Source: Roseburia sp. AM59-24XD | GTDB taxonomy: Bacteria > Bacillota > Clostridia > Lachnospirales > Lachnospiraceae | Assembly: GCF_003478445.1 (NCBI RefSeq) | Contig: NZ_QUET01000017.1 | Location: 18,725 to 82,724 of the forward strand | DNA length: 64,000 nt | Reading direction: 5' to 3' | Shown here: positions 43,695 through 53,441 of the stretch, in pieces | How the letters are laid out: the number at the start of each line of letters is the position of its first letter | How positions within the stretch are numbered: position 1 is the first letter of the stretch | Notes under the pieces: generated by a model | Seen by the model: the letters and a program-made list of their open reading frames with translations, nothing else | The model's database searches: none | What the model was told of the DNA's origin: nothing | Translations under genes and position numbers: made by a program

Positions 43695-44093
43695 ATGGCA
43701 GATGAATCATACCACAAGGGCAGCAGTGATGGCTCAAGTTATCGCGGAGTATACGGTTTAACAAAACCAAGAAATGCGGTGTATGGTTTCGATGAACATG
43801 GACAGCGGACGGAAGTCGTGCCGATAAAAGAGGTTGCCGGTCTGGAACTGATAGAATATAAAATGAGTAACCTGCAGGATATGATGGACGTCATGGTGGC
43901 GGCGCTGGAAAACATAAGTGCAACGTCATATGATTTTTTTAGGCTGGTTGATAAAGATACAAATAATGAGATCGCAACTAAAATCGAAAAAGACATTGCT
44001 GATGGGCAGAAAATTTCTAAAGATTTTACAGCAATCTTAGATAAATACAAGAAAGAGTCCATAGACATTAAGGACTATCCGGATTTCTTATGA
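43695..44093 (+). CDS. hypothetical phage protein, 132 aa
   Basis: ATG 43695 after AAGGAGGG; N-terminus GSSDGSSYRGVYGLTKPRNA, then a helical half. Stop overlaps the next ATG (ATGA). No family recognised. Confidence 0.5.
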   Translation: MADESYHKGSSDGSSYRGVYGLTKPRNAVYGFDEHGQRTEVVPIKEVAGLELIEYKMSNLQDMMDVMVAALENISATSYDFFRLVDKDTNNEIATKIEKDIADGQKISKDFTAILDKYKKESIDIKDYPDFL

Positions 44094-44794
44094 TTACATT
44101 GGAGAATTTTTATCAGAGCAAAGCATGGTGCAAACTAATGCAACAGATCAAACTCGATCGTCAGAATGAAGACGGCTTTATTGTTTGTGAACACTGCGGC
44201 AAGCCGATCGTGAAAGCTTATGATTGTATTGGACATCACAAAATCCCATTGACGGAAGAGAACGTCAATGATGTGTGCGTTGCTCTGAATCCGGACAATA
44301 TACAGCTTGTTCATCACAGGTGCCACAATCGGATCCATCATAAGCTGTCATATGATTATTACCATAGAGACGTGTGGCTGATCTATGGTGCACCTCTTTC
44401 CGGAAAGAATACATACGTTGAAGAGATTCATGAGGAGGGGGATCTGATCGTTGATATCGATGCTATATGGCAGTGTGTATCAGGCTGTCAGCGATATGTA
44501 AAGCCGAACCGGCTGAAAAGTGTCGTGTTTGGCGTAAGAGATAAACTTATCGATGACATCAGATATCGCCGAGGAAAATGGCAGAGAGCATATATCATCG
44601 GTGGATATCCGTTGATATCTGATCGAGACAGGATGAGCCGGGAGTTGGGTGCAAGATGTATCCTGATTGACACAAGCAAAGAAGAATGTTTGCAGCGTTT
44701 AAAAGAATCAGCAGATGGACGGGACGAAAAACTTTGGACGAAATTCATCAACGAATGGTTTCAGTTTCATTCAGAGCCCCCCGAGGTCGGCTGA
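44090..44794 (+). CDS. HNH endonuclease fused to P-loop kinase-like domain
   Basis: 234 aa. HNH part: C33-x2-C36, HH49-50, N70 and HHRCHNRIH (75-83). From about 95 a P-loop domain starts: Walker A GAPLSGKNT (100-108), then LIVDIDAIW as the acidic strand and a late IDTSKEECLQRL lid-like helix, as in T4 Pnk/zeta-type kinases. HNH proteins next to terminase are needed for cos cleavage in some HK97-like phages; the kinase part would suit end repair. It lies upstream of terminase by 2.6 kb. Confidence 0.75.
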   Translation: MITLENFYQSKAWCKLMQQIKLDRQNEDGFIVCEHCGKPIVKAYDCIGHHKIPLTEENVNDVCVALNPDNIQLVHHRCHNRIHHKLSYDYYHRDVWLIYGAPLSGKNTYVEEIHEEGDLIVDIDAIWQCVSGCQRYVKPNRLKSVVFGVRDKLIDDIRYRRGKWQRAYIIGGYPLISDRDRMSRELGARCILIDTSKEECLQRLKESADGRDEKLWTKFINEWFQFHSEPPEVG

Positions 44795-44883
44795 TTTTTT
44801 GTGGCTTGTGGAACTGTTAAGGGGAAGGGTGTTCTCACAGAAAGTCAAAAATCAAAATTTTTGGATTTGAAAAATCGAAAAAA
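44795..44883. other. A/T-rich gap before structural genes
   Basis: About 90 bp with runs of A and T and partial self-complementarity (TCAAAAATC/GGATTTGA), no gene. A cos or pac site could be near the HNH and terminase genes, but nothing proves it. Confidence 0.25.
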
Positions 44884-45843
44884 TTGAAAAAGGGGGCGAA
44901 AAAACTGAGAAATAATGTGTTTATTGACTGTGATCGTGATGAAATCACGAAAATAGACTACGAATCCTCGGAAAACAATGTAATATGCATGTATTTTCGC
45001 ACCGGATCAGAGGAATCGATTGAGATCGGACTGATCGAATTGTTTAAAACAGAGAAACTTGCTCTGCAGATCCAGCCGGAGCAGTCGGATTCCTTTGAAA
45101 TCCCGTCCGAGTATCTGAAGGATGGACGATTCCTTCACATTCGAGTGTCCGGCAGGGTAATTGGAACGGATAGAACATGGCACAAGTTCATTCATATCAT
45201 TGGTGATGCAAGTGCATATCAGGAAATCCAGCTGGAACAGTTAAGTGGTTGCGTCATGCAGGTAAAAAAAGGAATCCCGATAGAAAAGCATGAACCGACA
45301 TGGCTCGAGAAGCTGCTTGCACTGCTGACCAGACGTTCCATTGAAGCAACCGAGCAAAATTGTTATTATGCAGCACTCGCTACATATGATACAACGGCAA
45401 AAGAGCTGCAGGACAATGGGATCGACACCTTAGATTGCCAGACTATTGCAGAATTGATCGACAAATACAAAGAATATTATGAAAAAGAGGTCGCAAAGAC
45501 TCTGGATCATTATCGTCAGGTATTATCAGATATTTATGATGCAATTGCCAGCCGCGGATTGATGTTTCCGAAAGACAACATCGATGATTATGCCGATCAG
45601 ATTCGCAAATTGAAGAAGGTAGATCTGCAGATACAGTTGTCTGAAGAAATCAAGCAGGTATTGGTTGATGCGGATGTGAAAGTAATTGATAAATTAACGG
45701 ACAAAGTTGAAAAGAACCTACTCACACCAAGCCGTTATGCATTATCAGAGAGCCTTAATAGCAGCAATCTGTTGGTCGCAGTACAAAATAGTATAAATAT
45801 AACGGATGCGTTGAATGTTACAGTGACGCATACAGAATCATAG
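44884..45843 (+). CDS. phage minor structural (baseplate-like) protein
   Basis: 319 aa from TTG 44884; CTG 44905 (8 bases after GGGGG) and GTG 44917 are other candidates, so the start is uncertain. The N-terminal half is beta-rich (NVFIDCDRDEITKIDYES, then RFLHIRVSGRVIG), similar in look to upper-baseplate proteins; the C-terminal half is coiled helix. Probably part of the host-recognition device, here placed before packaging genes. Confidence 0.45.
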   Translation: MKKGAKKLRNNVFIDCDRDEITKIDYESSENNVICMYFRTGSEESIEIGLIELFKTEKLALQIQPEQSDSFEIPSEYLKDGRFLHIRVSGRVIGTDRTWHKFIHIIGDASAYQEIQLEQLSGCVMQVKKGIPIEKHEPTWLEKLLALLTRRSIEATEQNCYYAALATYDTTAKELQDNGIDTLDCQTIAELIDKYKEYYEKEVAKTLDHYRQVLSDIYDAIASRGLMFPKDNIDDYADQIRKLKKVDLQIQLSEEIKQVLVDADVKVIDKLTDKVEKNLLTPSRYALSESLNSSNLLVAVQNSINITDALNVTVTHTES

Positions 45844-45853
45844 GAGGGATAAC

Positions 45854-47377
45854 ATGCTGAAAGGACATACGAAGATTGAACTGACGAATGTTAAAACAGG
45901 AGAAAAGAAGACGTATGAGAAAGATAATTTTGTGACAAATCTTTTCCGGGATGCAATGCAGCCGTGTGGAGTGTATGGAGATCTGCAGCAGTATTTTTTC
46001 GGGAACAAAAAAACTGCTAAAAATACATTATTAGAAATGACCAGAGGAATTGTTTTTTTTGATTCTGCGTTGCCTGATGATCCTGATCAATACACACTAC
46101 CGGCGGGAGTAAACATGATCGGACGTGGAACAGATGCGGCGTATAATGGTCAGGACACCACGCTCGGATCTTATAACGCATCGGAATCTGTCATCGAAAA
46201 TGATGGCACAAATGTAGGATATCGTTATGTTTGGGATTTTACAACGCAACAGGCGAACGGAAAAATTAAGAGTATTTGTTTGACACCGACGGATTCGGCA
46301 AAAATCGGATTTGGAAAGAGCAATGTGGTTCTGGACAATAATGGGGTCTCCTTATGGTCAAAAAGACTAAATGCAAACTATTCCAATGGTACATGTTATC
46401 CACAATACAATGCTACAGGTGACCAAAAGAATATCACATGGGTTGACTTTTCAAAAAATAGATTATTACGAGCGACGAGCGGATTTACAGATGATCCAAA
46501 AGCTACGGGAAATTTATTCGTGGATAAAAGTATAACCTTGTCGGAATACAGGATGCCGATTAACACCCGATCAATATTTGATTCATACAATTACTCGGAA
46601 AGAGCAAATATGACAGCGGATAAGACTTATGTAGTGAGTATGCCGGGAGAATTGCAGGCACTTTGTACGACAACAAATATATGTCGAGGTTATTCCACCA
46701 GAGTGGATCATAAAAATGGTATTTTATCGATTATTCTGTTGCTTGAGGAAAAATGTTCGGTGCCCGTGGATGGAACCATTTATGTATGGGAAATCAATCT
46801 GAATGAAATGACCTCAACTGTAAAGACATACGTCAACAATACCGGTTATATCATCGGAAATAGTGATAATTATAGATACAGAAACAGCCGTTGTATTCAT
46901 GAATTAGATGACTATATTCTCGTGTATATTCCCAAAAGTACCGGAACGCAAAAGCTGTGTTGTATCGATAAAAATTCGGGAGCATGCAAAGATATCACAT
47001 TGATGGATGGTAGTGCAATTCCATTCAAGAACGATGGATTTTTCGATAATGGCATACGAACGGGCAACTTGATGATTTGTACGAGAGGGAATTATATTGA
47101 TTCTACAAAAATAACCGAATATTTCATCATAGATTGCGTCACCGGTACTTTAAAAAACATTGAGATAAAGAGTAATAACGGTTCAATCGGAAGTGGATCA
47201 TATGGATATTTTTACGATTATGAAATATTTTCAGAAGATAGAAAATATATGATGTACCAGGAAGCTATCTCATACCTTTACCCGTTCGTGTTTTTCACAA
47301 TCAATAACCTTGACACACCAATCGAAAAGACGGATGAACAGGCAATGAAGATCACCTATGAATTAACAAAGGAGTAG
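45854..47377 (+). CDS. phage tail-fibre-like structural protein
   Basis: 507 aa; ATG 45854 after AGGAGGG. N-terminus MLKGHTKIELTNVKTGEKKT resembles many phage tail proteins; the rest is beta-rich with repeated aromatic/glycine turns, suggesting a propeller or beta-sandwich fibre. No enzymatic motif seen. Likely receptor-facing. Confidence 0.5.
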   Translation: MLKGHTKIELTNVKTGEKKTYEKDNFVTNLFRDAMQPCGVYGDLQQYFFGNKKTAKNTLLEMTRGIVFFDSALPDDPDQYTLPAGVNMIGRGTDAAYNGQDTTLGSYNASESVIENDGTNVGYRYVWDFTTQQANGKIKSICLTPTDSAKIGFGKSNVVLDNNGVSLWSKRLNANYSNGTCYPQYNATGDQKNITWVDFSKNRLLRATSGFTDDPKATGNLFVDKSITLSEYRMPINTRSIFDSYNYSERANMTADKTYVVSMPGELQALCTTTNICRGYSTRVDHKNGILSIILLLEEKCSVPVDGTIYVWEINLNEMTSTVKTYVNNTGYIIGNSDNYRYRNSRCIHELDDYILVYIPKSTGTQKLCCIDKNSGACKDITLMDGSAIPFKNDGFFDNGIRTGNLMICTRGNYIDSTKITEYFIIDCVTGTLKNIEIKSNNGSIGSGSYGYFYDYEIFSEDRKYMMYQEAISYLYPFVFFTINNLDTPIEKTDEQAMKITYELTKE

Positions 47378-47380
47378 CAC

Positions 47381-47689
47381 ATGGATCGCAAAGAAAAATT
47401 ATTGAATATTATCGGGAAAGAGCGTAATGAACTGCTAATTCAGCTTGTGGATGAAACAATCTTTCTGGAGGACAGGCTTGAAGAATTAAAGCAGTATCCG
47501 TTCATTGCCGTGAATCCCAAGAATCCGATGAAACAGCGAGCCACACCAGCCTCCAGACAATATAAAGAGATGTTGCAGCAATATACGAGCTGCATCCGGG
47601 TAATTGCAAGAATTACCGGACAGGATGACACCGATGAAGAATCACCTTTACGAAAGTGGTTCAGGAAAAGGACAGACAATGCTGATTAA
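47381..47689 (+). CDS. terS: P27-family terminase small subunit
   Basis: 102 aa: VDETIFLEDRLEELKQYPFI, then N-P-K-N-P-M-K-Q-R-A-T-P-A and QYKEMLQQYTSCIRVIARI, the P27 pattern. It selects phage DNA for packaging. Overlaps terL by 11 bp. Confidence 0.85.
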   Translation: MDRKEKLLNIIGKERNELLIQLVDETIFLEDRLEELKQYPFIAVNPKNPMKQRATPASRQYKEMLQQYTSCIRVIARITGQDDTDEESPLRKWFRKRTDNAD

Positions 47690-49400
47690 AGAACATAAAA
47701 TATGGACGCCGGATAATTCATTTTTATTGGAATATTTAGAGCGTATCCGTTCCGGAGAAATCATTGCCGGACAGGAGCTGATTATTGAGCTTTCCAACTT
47801 GGAAGAGGACCTTTTCCATAATGAGGAGTTCTATTACGACAGATCGGATGCATTGTTGCGAATGGATTTTATGGAGCATTGCGTCCGGCTGACTAAATCA
47901 CCGTTTTACAACAAACCGATGGTGCTGATGCTATGGCAGAAAGCGTTTATCGAGACTTCATATTCCTTTAAAATGTCGAAGGATCATCTGGACCGGTTTC
48001 GGAAGATCATATTGTTGATCGCGCGGAAGAACACGAAAAGCGAAACGTGCTCCGGACTGGCAACGACAGAGCTTTTTGTTGGAAATGAGGGAAGTGATAT
48101 CGTCTGCAGCTCCAACGATGACAATCAGGCATCCATTGTGTATGACACAATTGATACGATGAGAAAGTTGGTAGATCCGGATGATCTGGACAGCAAGCGT
48201 AATCAGCGGTTCATTATGAATAAAAATACCAGCACCAAGGTATTTAAACTTTCCGAGACGACCCGTAACAAAGAAGGTCGTAATATTGATTTCGCCATTT
48301 TGGATGAGGTTCACGAAATGAAGGACAATTCCATCGGAAAGCCCATTGAACAGTCACAGTCGCTGAAGGAGAATCCAAAGCTGTTTGAAATAACCACAGA
48401 AGGATTTGTTGTGAATGGTTATCTGGATGACGAGCTGGCAAAAGGACGCCGGGTGATCCGCGGCGAAGATGATACCTCATCCGGCAAGAGACTTCTCCCG
48501 TGGTTTTATACACAGGACAGTGAGCAGGAAGTCTGGCAAAACAGATCATCGTGGATGAAAAGCAATCCAACGCTTGGCGTTGTAAAACGATGGGACTATC
48601 TGGAAGGACAGGTTGATGATGCGAGAGCATCAAAATCCAGCCGTCTGTATGTTCTGGCCAAAGATTTCAACATCAAACAGAACAGCGTGGAAAGCTGGTT
48701 AAACTTAGAAGATTATGATTACGGAGCCACATTCTCCCTGGAGGAGTTTCGGGGCTCTTTTTGTTTGGGCGCAGTAGATCTTGCTGAGACCACGGATCTG
48801 GTCTGTGCCAAGATTTTGCTGATGCATCCGGAGGATCACACGAAATATGTGTACACACAGTATTTTATTCCGGAAGGAAAACTGCGGGACAACGATGATT
48901 CTACCGCCGGCGCGAAATATAAAAAATGGGCAACAGCAGGTCTTATGACCATCACCGAAGGAAATGAAGTGGATCTTGCAGTTGTAGCGGACTGGTTTTA
49001 CCGGCTTTATAAAGACCACGGGATCAAATTATGGAAGTGTGGATATGATCAGCGCTTCTCAAAAGACTTCTTGAAGAGGATGTCAGACTATGGCTGGTAT
49101 CGGACGGGAGACGATGAAAGCGATATGATCATGATTCTTCAGAATGCACAGACTTTGTCCAATGCGATGAAGCTGCTCGAAGCGGATTTTAAGAGCCAGA
49201 TTGTCAATTACGGAGACAATGAAGTTGATAAGTGGTGTCTCAAAAACGCAGGCATTCAGGTAGACGCAAGAGGTCAGTGTCTTTGCGTGAAGCAGGAAAA
49301 GAAGAAAAAGATTGATGGTGCGGTTACGAAGATTATCTTATGGGAGACGTATCGAAGGTACCGCACTGATTTTTTAGAGATGATAAAAGCGAGGGAATAA
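47679..49400 (+). CDS. terL: terminase large subunit, HK97-like
   Basis: 573 aa; ATG 47679 after AGGAAAAGGACAG inside terS. ATPase: Walker A-like ARKNTKSET near 115 and Walker B AILDEVHEM near 206; nuclease domain with LGAVDLAETTD near 363 and a later GYDQRFS. It cuts and translocates phage DNA into proheads. Confidence 0.93.
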   Translation: MLIKEHKIWTPDNSFLLEYLERIRSGEIIAGQELIIELSNLEEDLFHNEEFYYDRSDALLRMDFMEHCVRLTKSPFYNKPMVLMLWQKAFIETSYSFKMSKDHLDRFRKIILLIARKNTKSETCSGLATTELFVGNEGSDIVCSSNDDNQASIVYDTIDTMRKLVDPDDLDSKRNQRFIMNKNTSTKVFKLSETTRNKEGRNIDFAILDEVHEMKDNSIGKPIEQSQSLKENPKLFEITTEGFVVNGYLDDELAKGRRVIRGEDDTSSGKRLLPWFYTQDSEQEVWQNRSSWMKSNPTLGVVKRWDYLEGQVDDARASKSSRLYVLAKDFNIKQNSVESWLNLEDYDYGATFSLEEFRGSFCLGAVDLAETTDLVCAKILLMHPEDHTKYVYTQYFIPEGKLRDNDDSTAGAKYKKWATAGLMTITEGNEVDLAVVADWFYRLYKDHGIKLWKCGYDQRFSKDFLKRMSDYGWYRTGDDESDMIMILQNAQTLSNAMKLLEADFKSQIVNYGDNEVDKWCLKNAGIQVDARGQCLCVKQEKKKKIDGAVTKIILWETYRRYRTDFLEMIKARE

Positions 49401-49401
49401 C

Positions 49402-50634
49402 ATGGGATGGATAGATTCTTTAAAGCGGCTGAGGCCGAAAGGAAACCGATATGCCAGTATGCTAAACGGCTTCACACCGATCTATAGCCAGTTTGGCCAG
49501 AATATTTATGCGAGTGATGTCGTGCAGCAGTGTATCGTCTGTATTACATCAGAAATGAAAAAGCTTTCACCGACTCATATCCGGCAGGATGGACAGGATG
49601 TCATTCCGGTTTCTGGAAACCGGCAGCGTGTATTAAATCAGCCGAATGCATTCATGTCCACAAGTGACTTTCTGGAAAAGATTACATGGAATCTGTTTTT
49701 TAATTATAACAGTTGGATCATACCGACCTATGATGTATGGACAGATGATAAGGGGAAGGAGAGACGGTCTTATAAAGCATTATACCCGGTCCAGCCGACA
49801 ATGGTAGAGTTTCAGGAAAACGCTGCAGGCAGATTGTATGTAAAGCTTTCCTTTGCGAATAACTTTGAGACAACGCTGCCATATGATGATGTGATCCATA
49901 TTCGTTATAAATACAGCGTGAACGACTTCATGGGAGGGAATGCGTCAGGTCAGCCGGATAATGAAGCATTGCTGAAAACACTGCAGTTAAACCATGAGCT
50001 GTTAAACGGTGTGTCCAAGGCAATGAAATCGTCTTATGCGATCAATGGTGTTGTGAAGTACAACACACTGCTCGATGAAGGAAAAACTTTGGAAAATGTG
50101 AAAGAGCTGGAGCAGAAGTTATCCAGAGGAGAAAGCGGATTCCTGCCGCTGGATCTGAAAGCAGACTTTACGCCGATCAAGCGAGACATTCAGTTGGTGG
50201 ATTCTAATACACTGAAATTCATTGACGAAAAGATATTACGAAATTTCGGGGTACCGCTCTGCATCCTTATCGGCGATTACACAAAACAGCAGTATGAAGC
50301 GTTTTACCAGAAAACTTTGGAGCCGATGATCAAATCATTCGGGGAAGCGTTTACACGTCCGCTGTTTACCCAGACAGAACGATACTATGGAAATAAAATT
50401 GTGTTTTATCCGAAAGATCTGATCTTTATGTCGATCGACCAAACGCTTGAGATGGTTCGGCTGCTGGGAGACTCCGGAAGTTTATATGAAAACGAAAAAC
50501 GAGTTGCCTTTGGCATGCGTCCACTGCAGGAACTGAAAGGAAAGAGAATGCAGTCTCTTAATTATGTGGATGTCGCACTGGCACCGCAATATCAGTTAGG
50601 AAAGGATGGAGGATCAAATGAAGATGAAACCTGA
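49402..50634 (+). CDS. HK97-family portal protein
   Basis: 410 aa; begins 2 bp after terL. Contains the portal core YASDVVQQCIVCITSEMKKL, a P-x-Q-P-x-M-V-E-F stretch and ILRNFGVPLCILIGDYTKQQ. Forms the dodecameric DNA channel. Confidence 0.93.
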   Translation: MGWIDSLKRLRPKGNRYASMLNGFTPIYSQFGQNIYASDVVQQCIVCITSEMKKLSPTHIRQDGQDVIPVSGNRQRVLNQPNAFMSTSDFLEKITWNLFFNYNSWIIPTYDVWTDDKGKERRSYKALYPVQPTMVEFQENAAGRLYVKLSFANNFETTLPYDDVIHIRYKYSVNDFMGGNASGQPDNEALLKTLQLNHELLNGVSKAMKSSYAINGVVKYNTLLDEGKTLENVKELEQKLSRGESGFLPLDLKADFTPIKRDIQLVDSNTLKFIDEKILRNFGVPLCILIGDYTKQQYEAFYQKTLEPMIKSFGEAFTRPLFTQTERYYGNKIVFYPKDLIFMSIDQTLEMVRLLGDSGSLYENEKRVAFGMRPLQELKGKRMQSLNYVDVALAPQYQLGKDGGSNEDET

Positions 50635-51265
50635 TAAGAAGAAACCGATGGAACAGCGCGGCTATCAGTTCGAAGTCCGCGCAGAGAAAACAGAAAAGGG
50701 TGACGTGATCACAGGACGTCCCATTGTGTATGATTCCAAAACCGATATGGGTTACTTTGACGAGATCATTGAAAAAGATGCATTGGAAGGAACAGATCTG
50801 ACAGATGTCCGGTTTCTCGTCAATCACGATGTGAGTAAGATCCCACTTGCCAGGAGCCGCAGGAACAACGGCAGCAGCACAATGCAGCTGACCGTTGACA
50901 AAGAAGGACTGGTCATTGAGGTGCTGCTGGATACAGAGAACAATGCAGAAGCAAGATCGTTATATTCGGCGGTGAAACGTGGAGACATCTCCGGGATGTC
51001 TTTTATGTTCATTATTGATTCCGAGGAGTGGGAAGATCTGGATTCGGACCATCCTCTTCGCAGGATCAAAAAAATTAAAGCAGTATACGAAGTATCAGCG
51101 GTGACGTTTCCTGCTTATTCTTCGACTGAAATAAACGCACGGAGCAGGGAGACACTGGAGAGTGTCCGCCGGGCAGTGGAGACGGCACGGAGCTCCGTGA
51201 AAAGGTCAGTGGAGACTGATCTGGAACTCGCAAAAGCAAAACTGGAATTAGAATCAAAAATTTAG
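50618..51265 (+). CDS. HK97-family prohead protease
   Basis: 215 aa; ATG 50618, 5 bases after GGAGG, overlapping portal by 17 bp. VRFLVNHDVSKIPLAR contains the catalytic His, and RGDISGMSFMFI the catalytic Ser (S78-type). It cleaves the scaffold delta domain of the capsid protein. Confidence 0.9.
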   Translation: MKMKPDKKKPMEQRGYQFEVRAEKTEKGDVITGRPIVYDSKTDMGYFDEIIEKDALEGTDLTDVRFLVNHDVSKIPLARSRRNNGSSTMQLTVDKEGLVIEVLLDTENNAEARSLYSAVKRGDISGMSFMFIIDSEEWEDLDSDHPLRRIKKIKAVYEVSAVTFPAYSSTEINARSRETLESVRRAVETARSSVKRSVETDLELAKAKLELESKI

Positions 51266-51277
51266 GAGGAAAATCAG

Positions 51278-52612
51278 ATGAGAAGAAAAGAAGTATTATT
51301 AAAAAGAATGCAGAGACTGGAGGCAAAGAAAGAGAAGCTCATTGCAAGAGGAAAGGCATCCGAGGATGCTGCAGAAATTCGTTCCATCAATGAAAAGATT
51401 GATGATATCAACGATGACATTGAGGACGTCAAAGCAGAGCTTGATGCTATCGAGGAGGAGCTGACTGCATTAAAGGATGACGGAAAGGACGATGACAATG
51501 GTGCTGATAACACCGGAAACGGAGAGGACAGAAGCAATGTACCTGACGGAGTTACTGTAGAGCAGAGAGGTGGAAATCCGCTGGCAACATACAGTCAGAA
51601 AAATCCACAGGTGGAACAGCGCCGCGAAGAGCCGTTTAGCTCCATGGAATACCGTCAGGCGTTCAAGAAGTATGTACAGACCGGAGAGATGATTCCGGAG
51701 GACGTGACATCAAGAGCGGCTGGAGATAAGGGAACAACTCTTTCCACGGAGATCGGTGCACTCATCCCGCAGACCGTTTTGAACGAGCTGATCCGCGAAG
51801 TGTCAGAGGTGCATGGTCAGATCTATTCCAAGGTAAGAAAGCTGAATATCAAGGGCGGTGTTAAGGTGCCGATCTCTAAACTGTCCGCATCATTCAAGTG
51901 GGTTGGTGAGGGAAAAGTCAGTGACAGAGTGAAAGCCGGGGAAGCCGATGGCTATGTAGAGTTTTCTTACAACCTTGGTGAAATCCGCATTTCCACCACT
52001 CTTCTGGCGTCAGTCACTTCACTGGATGTATTTGAGTCAGAGCTGACCAAGATCATGGTAGAAGCTTTCATGAAAGCAATGGATGAGGCTATATTGAATG
52101 GTACCGGCACAAACCAGCCGCTTGGAATCCTGAAGGATTCCCGCGTGACAAATGTGGTGGAGTTTACGGCAGCAGAGTTTGCAAAGTGGTCAGAGTGGAG
52201 AAAGAAGCTGTTTGCAGCAATCCCGCTTGCAAAGCGTGGTAAAGGTGAGTTCTTATTCACCAATGCGACCTTAGAAGCAAATCTCATGACCATGAAGGAT
52301 AACAACGACCGCCCGCTCTTTAAGGAGGCAACGGAAATCAATGTGCAGAATGATGCGATTGCAGGATCATTCTATGGACGTCCGGCGCAGCTTGTAGAAC
52401 CGGGAGCGATCAAGGACTTTGAGACCGCTGCTGCAGGGGACGTGGTTGGCGTGTTCTGGAATCCTTCGGATTATGCGATCAATACGAACATGGAGTTTGG
52501 CATGAAGCGGTATTTCGACGATGATACCAACGAATATGTCAACAAGGCAATCGTGATCGTAGATGGTAAGATCCTTGATGCATCCGGCTGCTGGATCATT
52601 AAGAAGAAATAA
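51278..52612 (+). CDS. major capsid protein, HK97 fold
   Basis: 444 aa. An N-terminal charged coiled-coil (about 1-100; KEKLIARGKASEDAAEIRS) is the scaffold domain removed by the protease; the mature shell domain starts near residue 118 and has PQTVLNELIREVSEVHGQIY and a late VGVFWNPSDYAINTNMEFG. A hairpin follows the stop. Confidence 0.93.
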   Translation: MRRKEVLLKRMQRLEAKKEKLIARGKASEDAAEIRSINEKIDDINDDIEDVKAELDAIEEELTALKDDGKDDDNGADNTGNGEDRSNVPDGVTVEQRGGNPLATYSQKNPQVEQRREEPFSSMEYRQAFKKYVQTGEMIPEDVTSRAAGDKGTTLSTEIGALIPQTVLNELIREVSEVHGQIYSKVRKLNIKGGVKVPISKLSASFKWVGEGKVSDRVKAGEADGYVEFSYNLGEIRISTTLLASVTSLDVFESELTKIMVEAFMKAMDEAILNGTGTNQPLGILKDSRVTNVVEFTAAEFAKWSEWRKKLFAAIPLAKRGKGEFLFTNATLEANLMTMKDNNDRPLFKEATEINVQNDAIAGSFYGRPAQLVEPGAIKDFETAAAGDVVGVFWNPSDYAINTNMEFGMKRYFDDDTNEYVNKAIVIVDGKILDASGCWIIKKK

Positions 52613-52618
52613 GAAACG

Positions 52619-52646
52619 GGGTGCATGTGTGAAGACGCATGCACCC
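52619..52646 (+). terminator. strong hairpin after the capsid gene
   Basis: GGGTGCATGTGT-GAAG-ACGCATGCACCC, 12 bp with one G-U, but followed by TTGAAAGG instead of a T tract. A partial terminator or mRNA 3'-end stabiliser that could raise capsid mRNA over downstream genes. Confidence 0.55.
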
Positions 52647-52665
52647 TTGAAAGGAGGGATGACCG

Positions 52666-52800
52666 TTGACAACGTTGGAAGAATTGAAGCGCCTGGTGAA
52701 GAATATCACAGGTGAAGACAGTGAGGCGGAAAATATTGCGGAAGCAATCGCAGAAATCAATGCATTTAAAGAGAAAGCTGCTCAGGCGGGTGGTTCTTAA
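52666..52800 (+). CDS. small phage protein, 44 aa
   Basis: TTG 52666 after AAAGGAGGG. Helical (MTTLEELKRLVKNITG, then AENIAEAIAEINAFKEKA). Position between capsid and connector suggests a small head-associated or decoration-type protein. Confidence 0.5.
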   Translation: MTTLEELKRLVKNITGEDSEAENIAEAIAEINAFKEKAAQAGGS

Positions 52801-52812
52801 TGGAGGTGCATG

Positions 52813-53090
52813 ATGGTGATGGATAAGATCACATTAAACGATGATGAGATTCTTGAAGAAGTCAAAAAGGCAATTGGTATCACAGGGGAGTATCAGAATG
52901 CTCCCCTGATAATCTATATTCCGAAGTGAAGGAATATATGGCAGGTGCCGGCGTGGAAGCGGAGTATATTGATTCCAATAAGGCGTGTGGCGTTATTGCC
53001 AGAGGTGTGATGGATCTTTGGAACTATGGATCAGGAAAGGGGCAGCTGTCTCAGTATTTTAAAGAGCGGGTAATGCAGCTGACGATTTAG
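52813..53090 (+). CDS. head-tail connector (gp6-like), frameshifted as sequenced
   Basis: ATG 52813 after GGAGG. MVMDKITLNDDEILEEVKKA, then a missing C in the run at 52903-52906 breaks the frame; restored, it reads NAPPDNLYSEVKEYMAGAG and ends at 53090 (92 aa). Small helical proteins in this slot are HK97 gp6-like adaptors at the portal. Confidence 0.7.
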
Positions 53091-53102
53091 GATGGTGATA
53101 GA

Positions 53103-53441
53103 ATGGCAGACTATGAGCCTAATATGCCGTTTAATGTACATGCGGTGCTGCAGGTGCCGGAAAGGAAAACGGTAAAAGGAACAACAGTGAAATCATACCG
53201 GAAGCAGGACGATATTTTCGTATCATTTCGGACGTTCGGTGGAACAGAATCGCCGTCAAACGGTGCTGTCGTGGTTGAAAATACAGCGGTAATAGAGACA
53301 TGGTATCGCCCGGATATCACAGCAGACTGCAGACTGGACATTGAAGGGTGTCTTTATGATATTATCGGCGAGCCGGAGAATATCAATCGGAGAAATCAGT
53401 GGTTGAAGTTCAAGGCACGGGCTGTGAAAGGCGGCGCATAA
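53103..53441 (+). CDS. head-tail adaptor (head closure) protein
   Basis: 112 aa; beta-rich with IFVSFRTFGGTESPSNGAVV and IIGEPENINRRNQWLKFKAR, the phage head-tail adaptor (SPP1 gp16-like) pattern. Stop overlaps next start (TAATG). Confidence 0.8.
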   Translation: MADYEPNMPFNVHAVLQVPERKTVKGTTVKSYRKQDDIFVSFRTFGGTESPSNGAVVVENTAVIETWYRPDITADCRLDIEGCLYDIIGEPENINRRNQWLKFKARAVKGGA

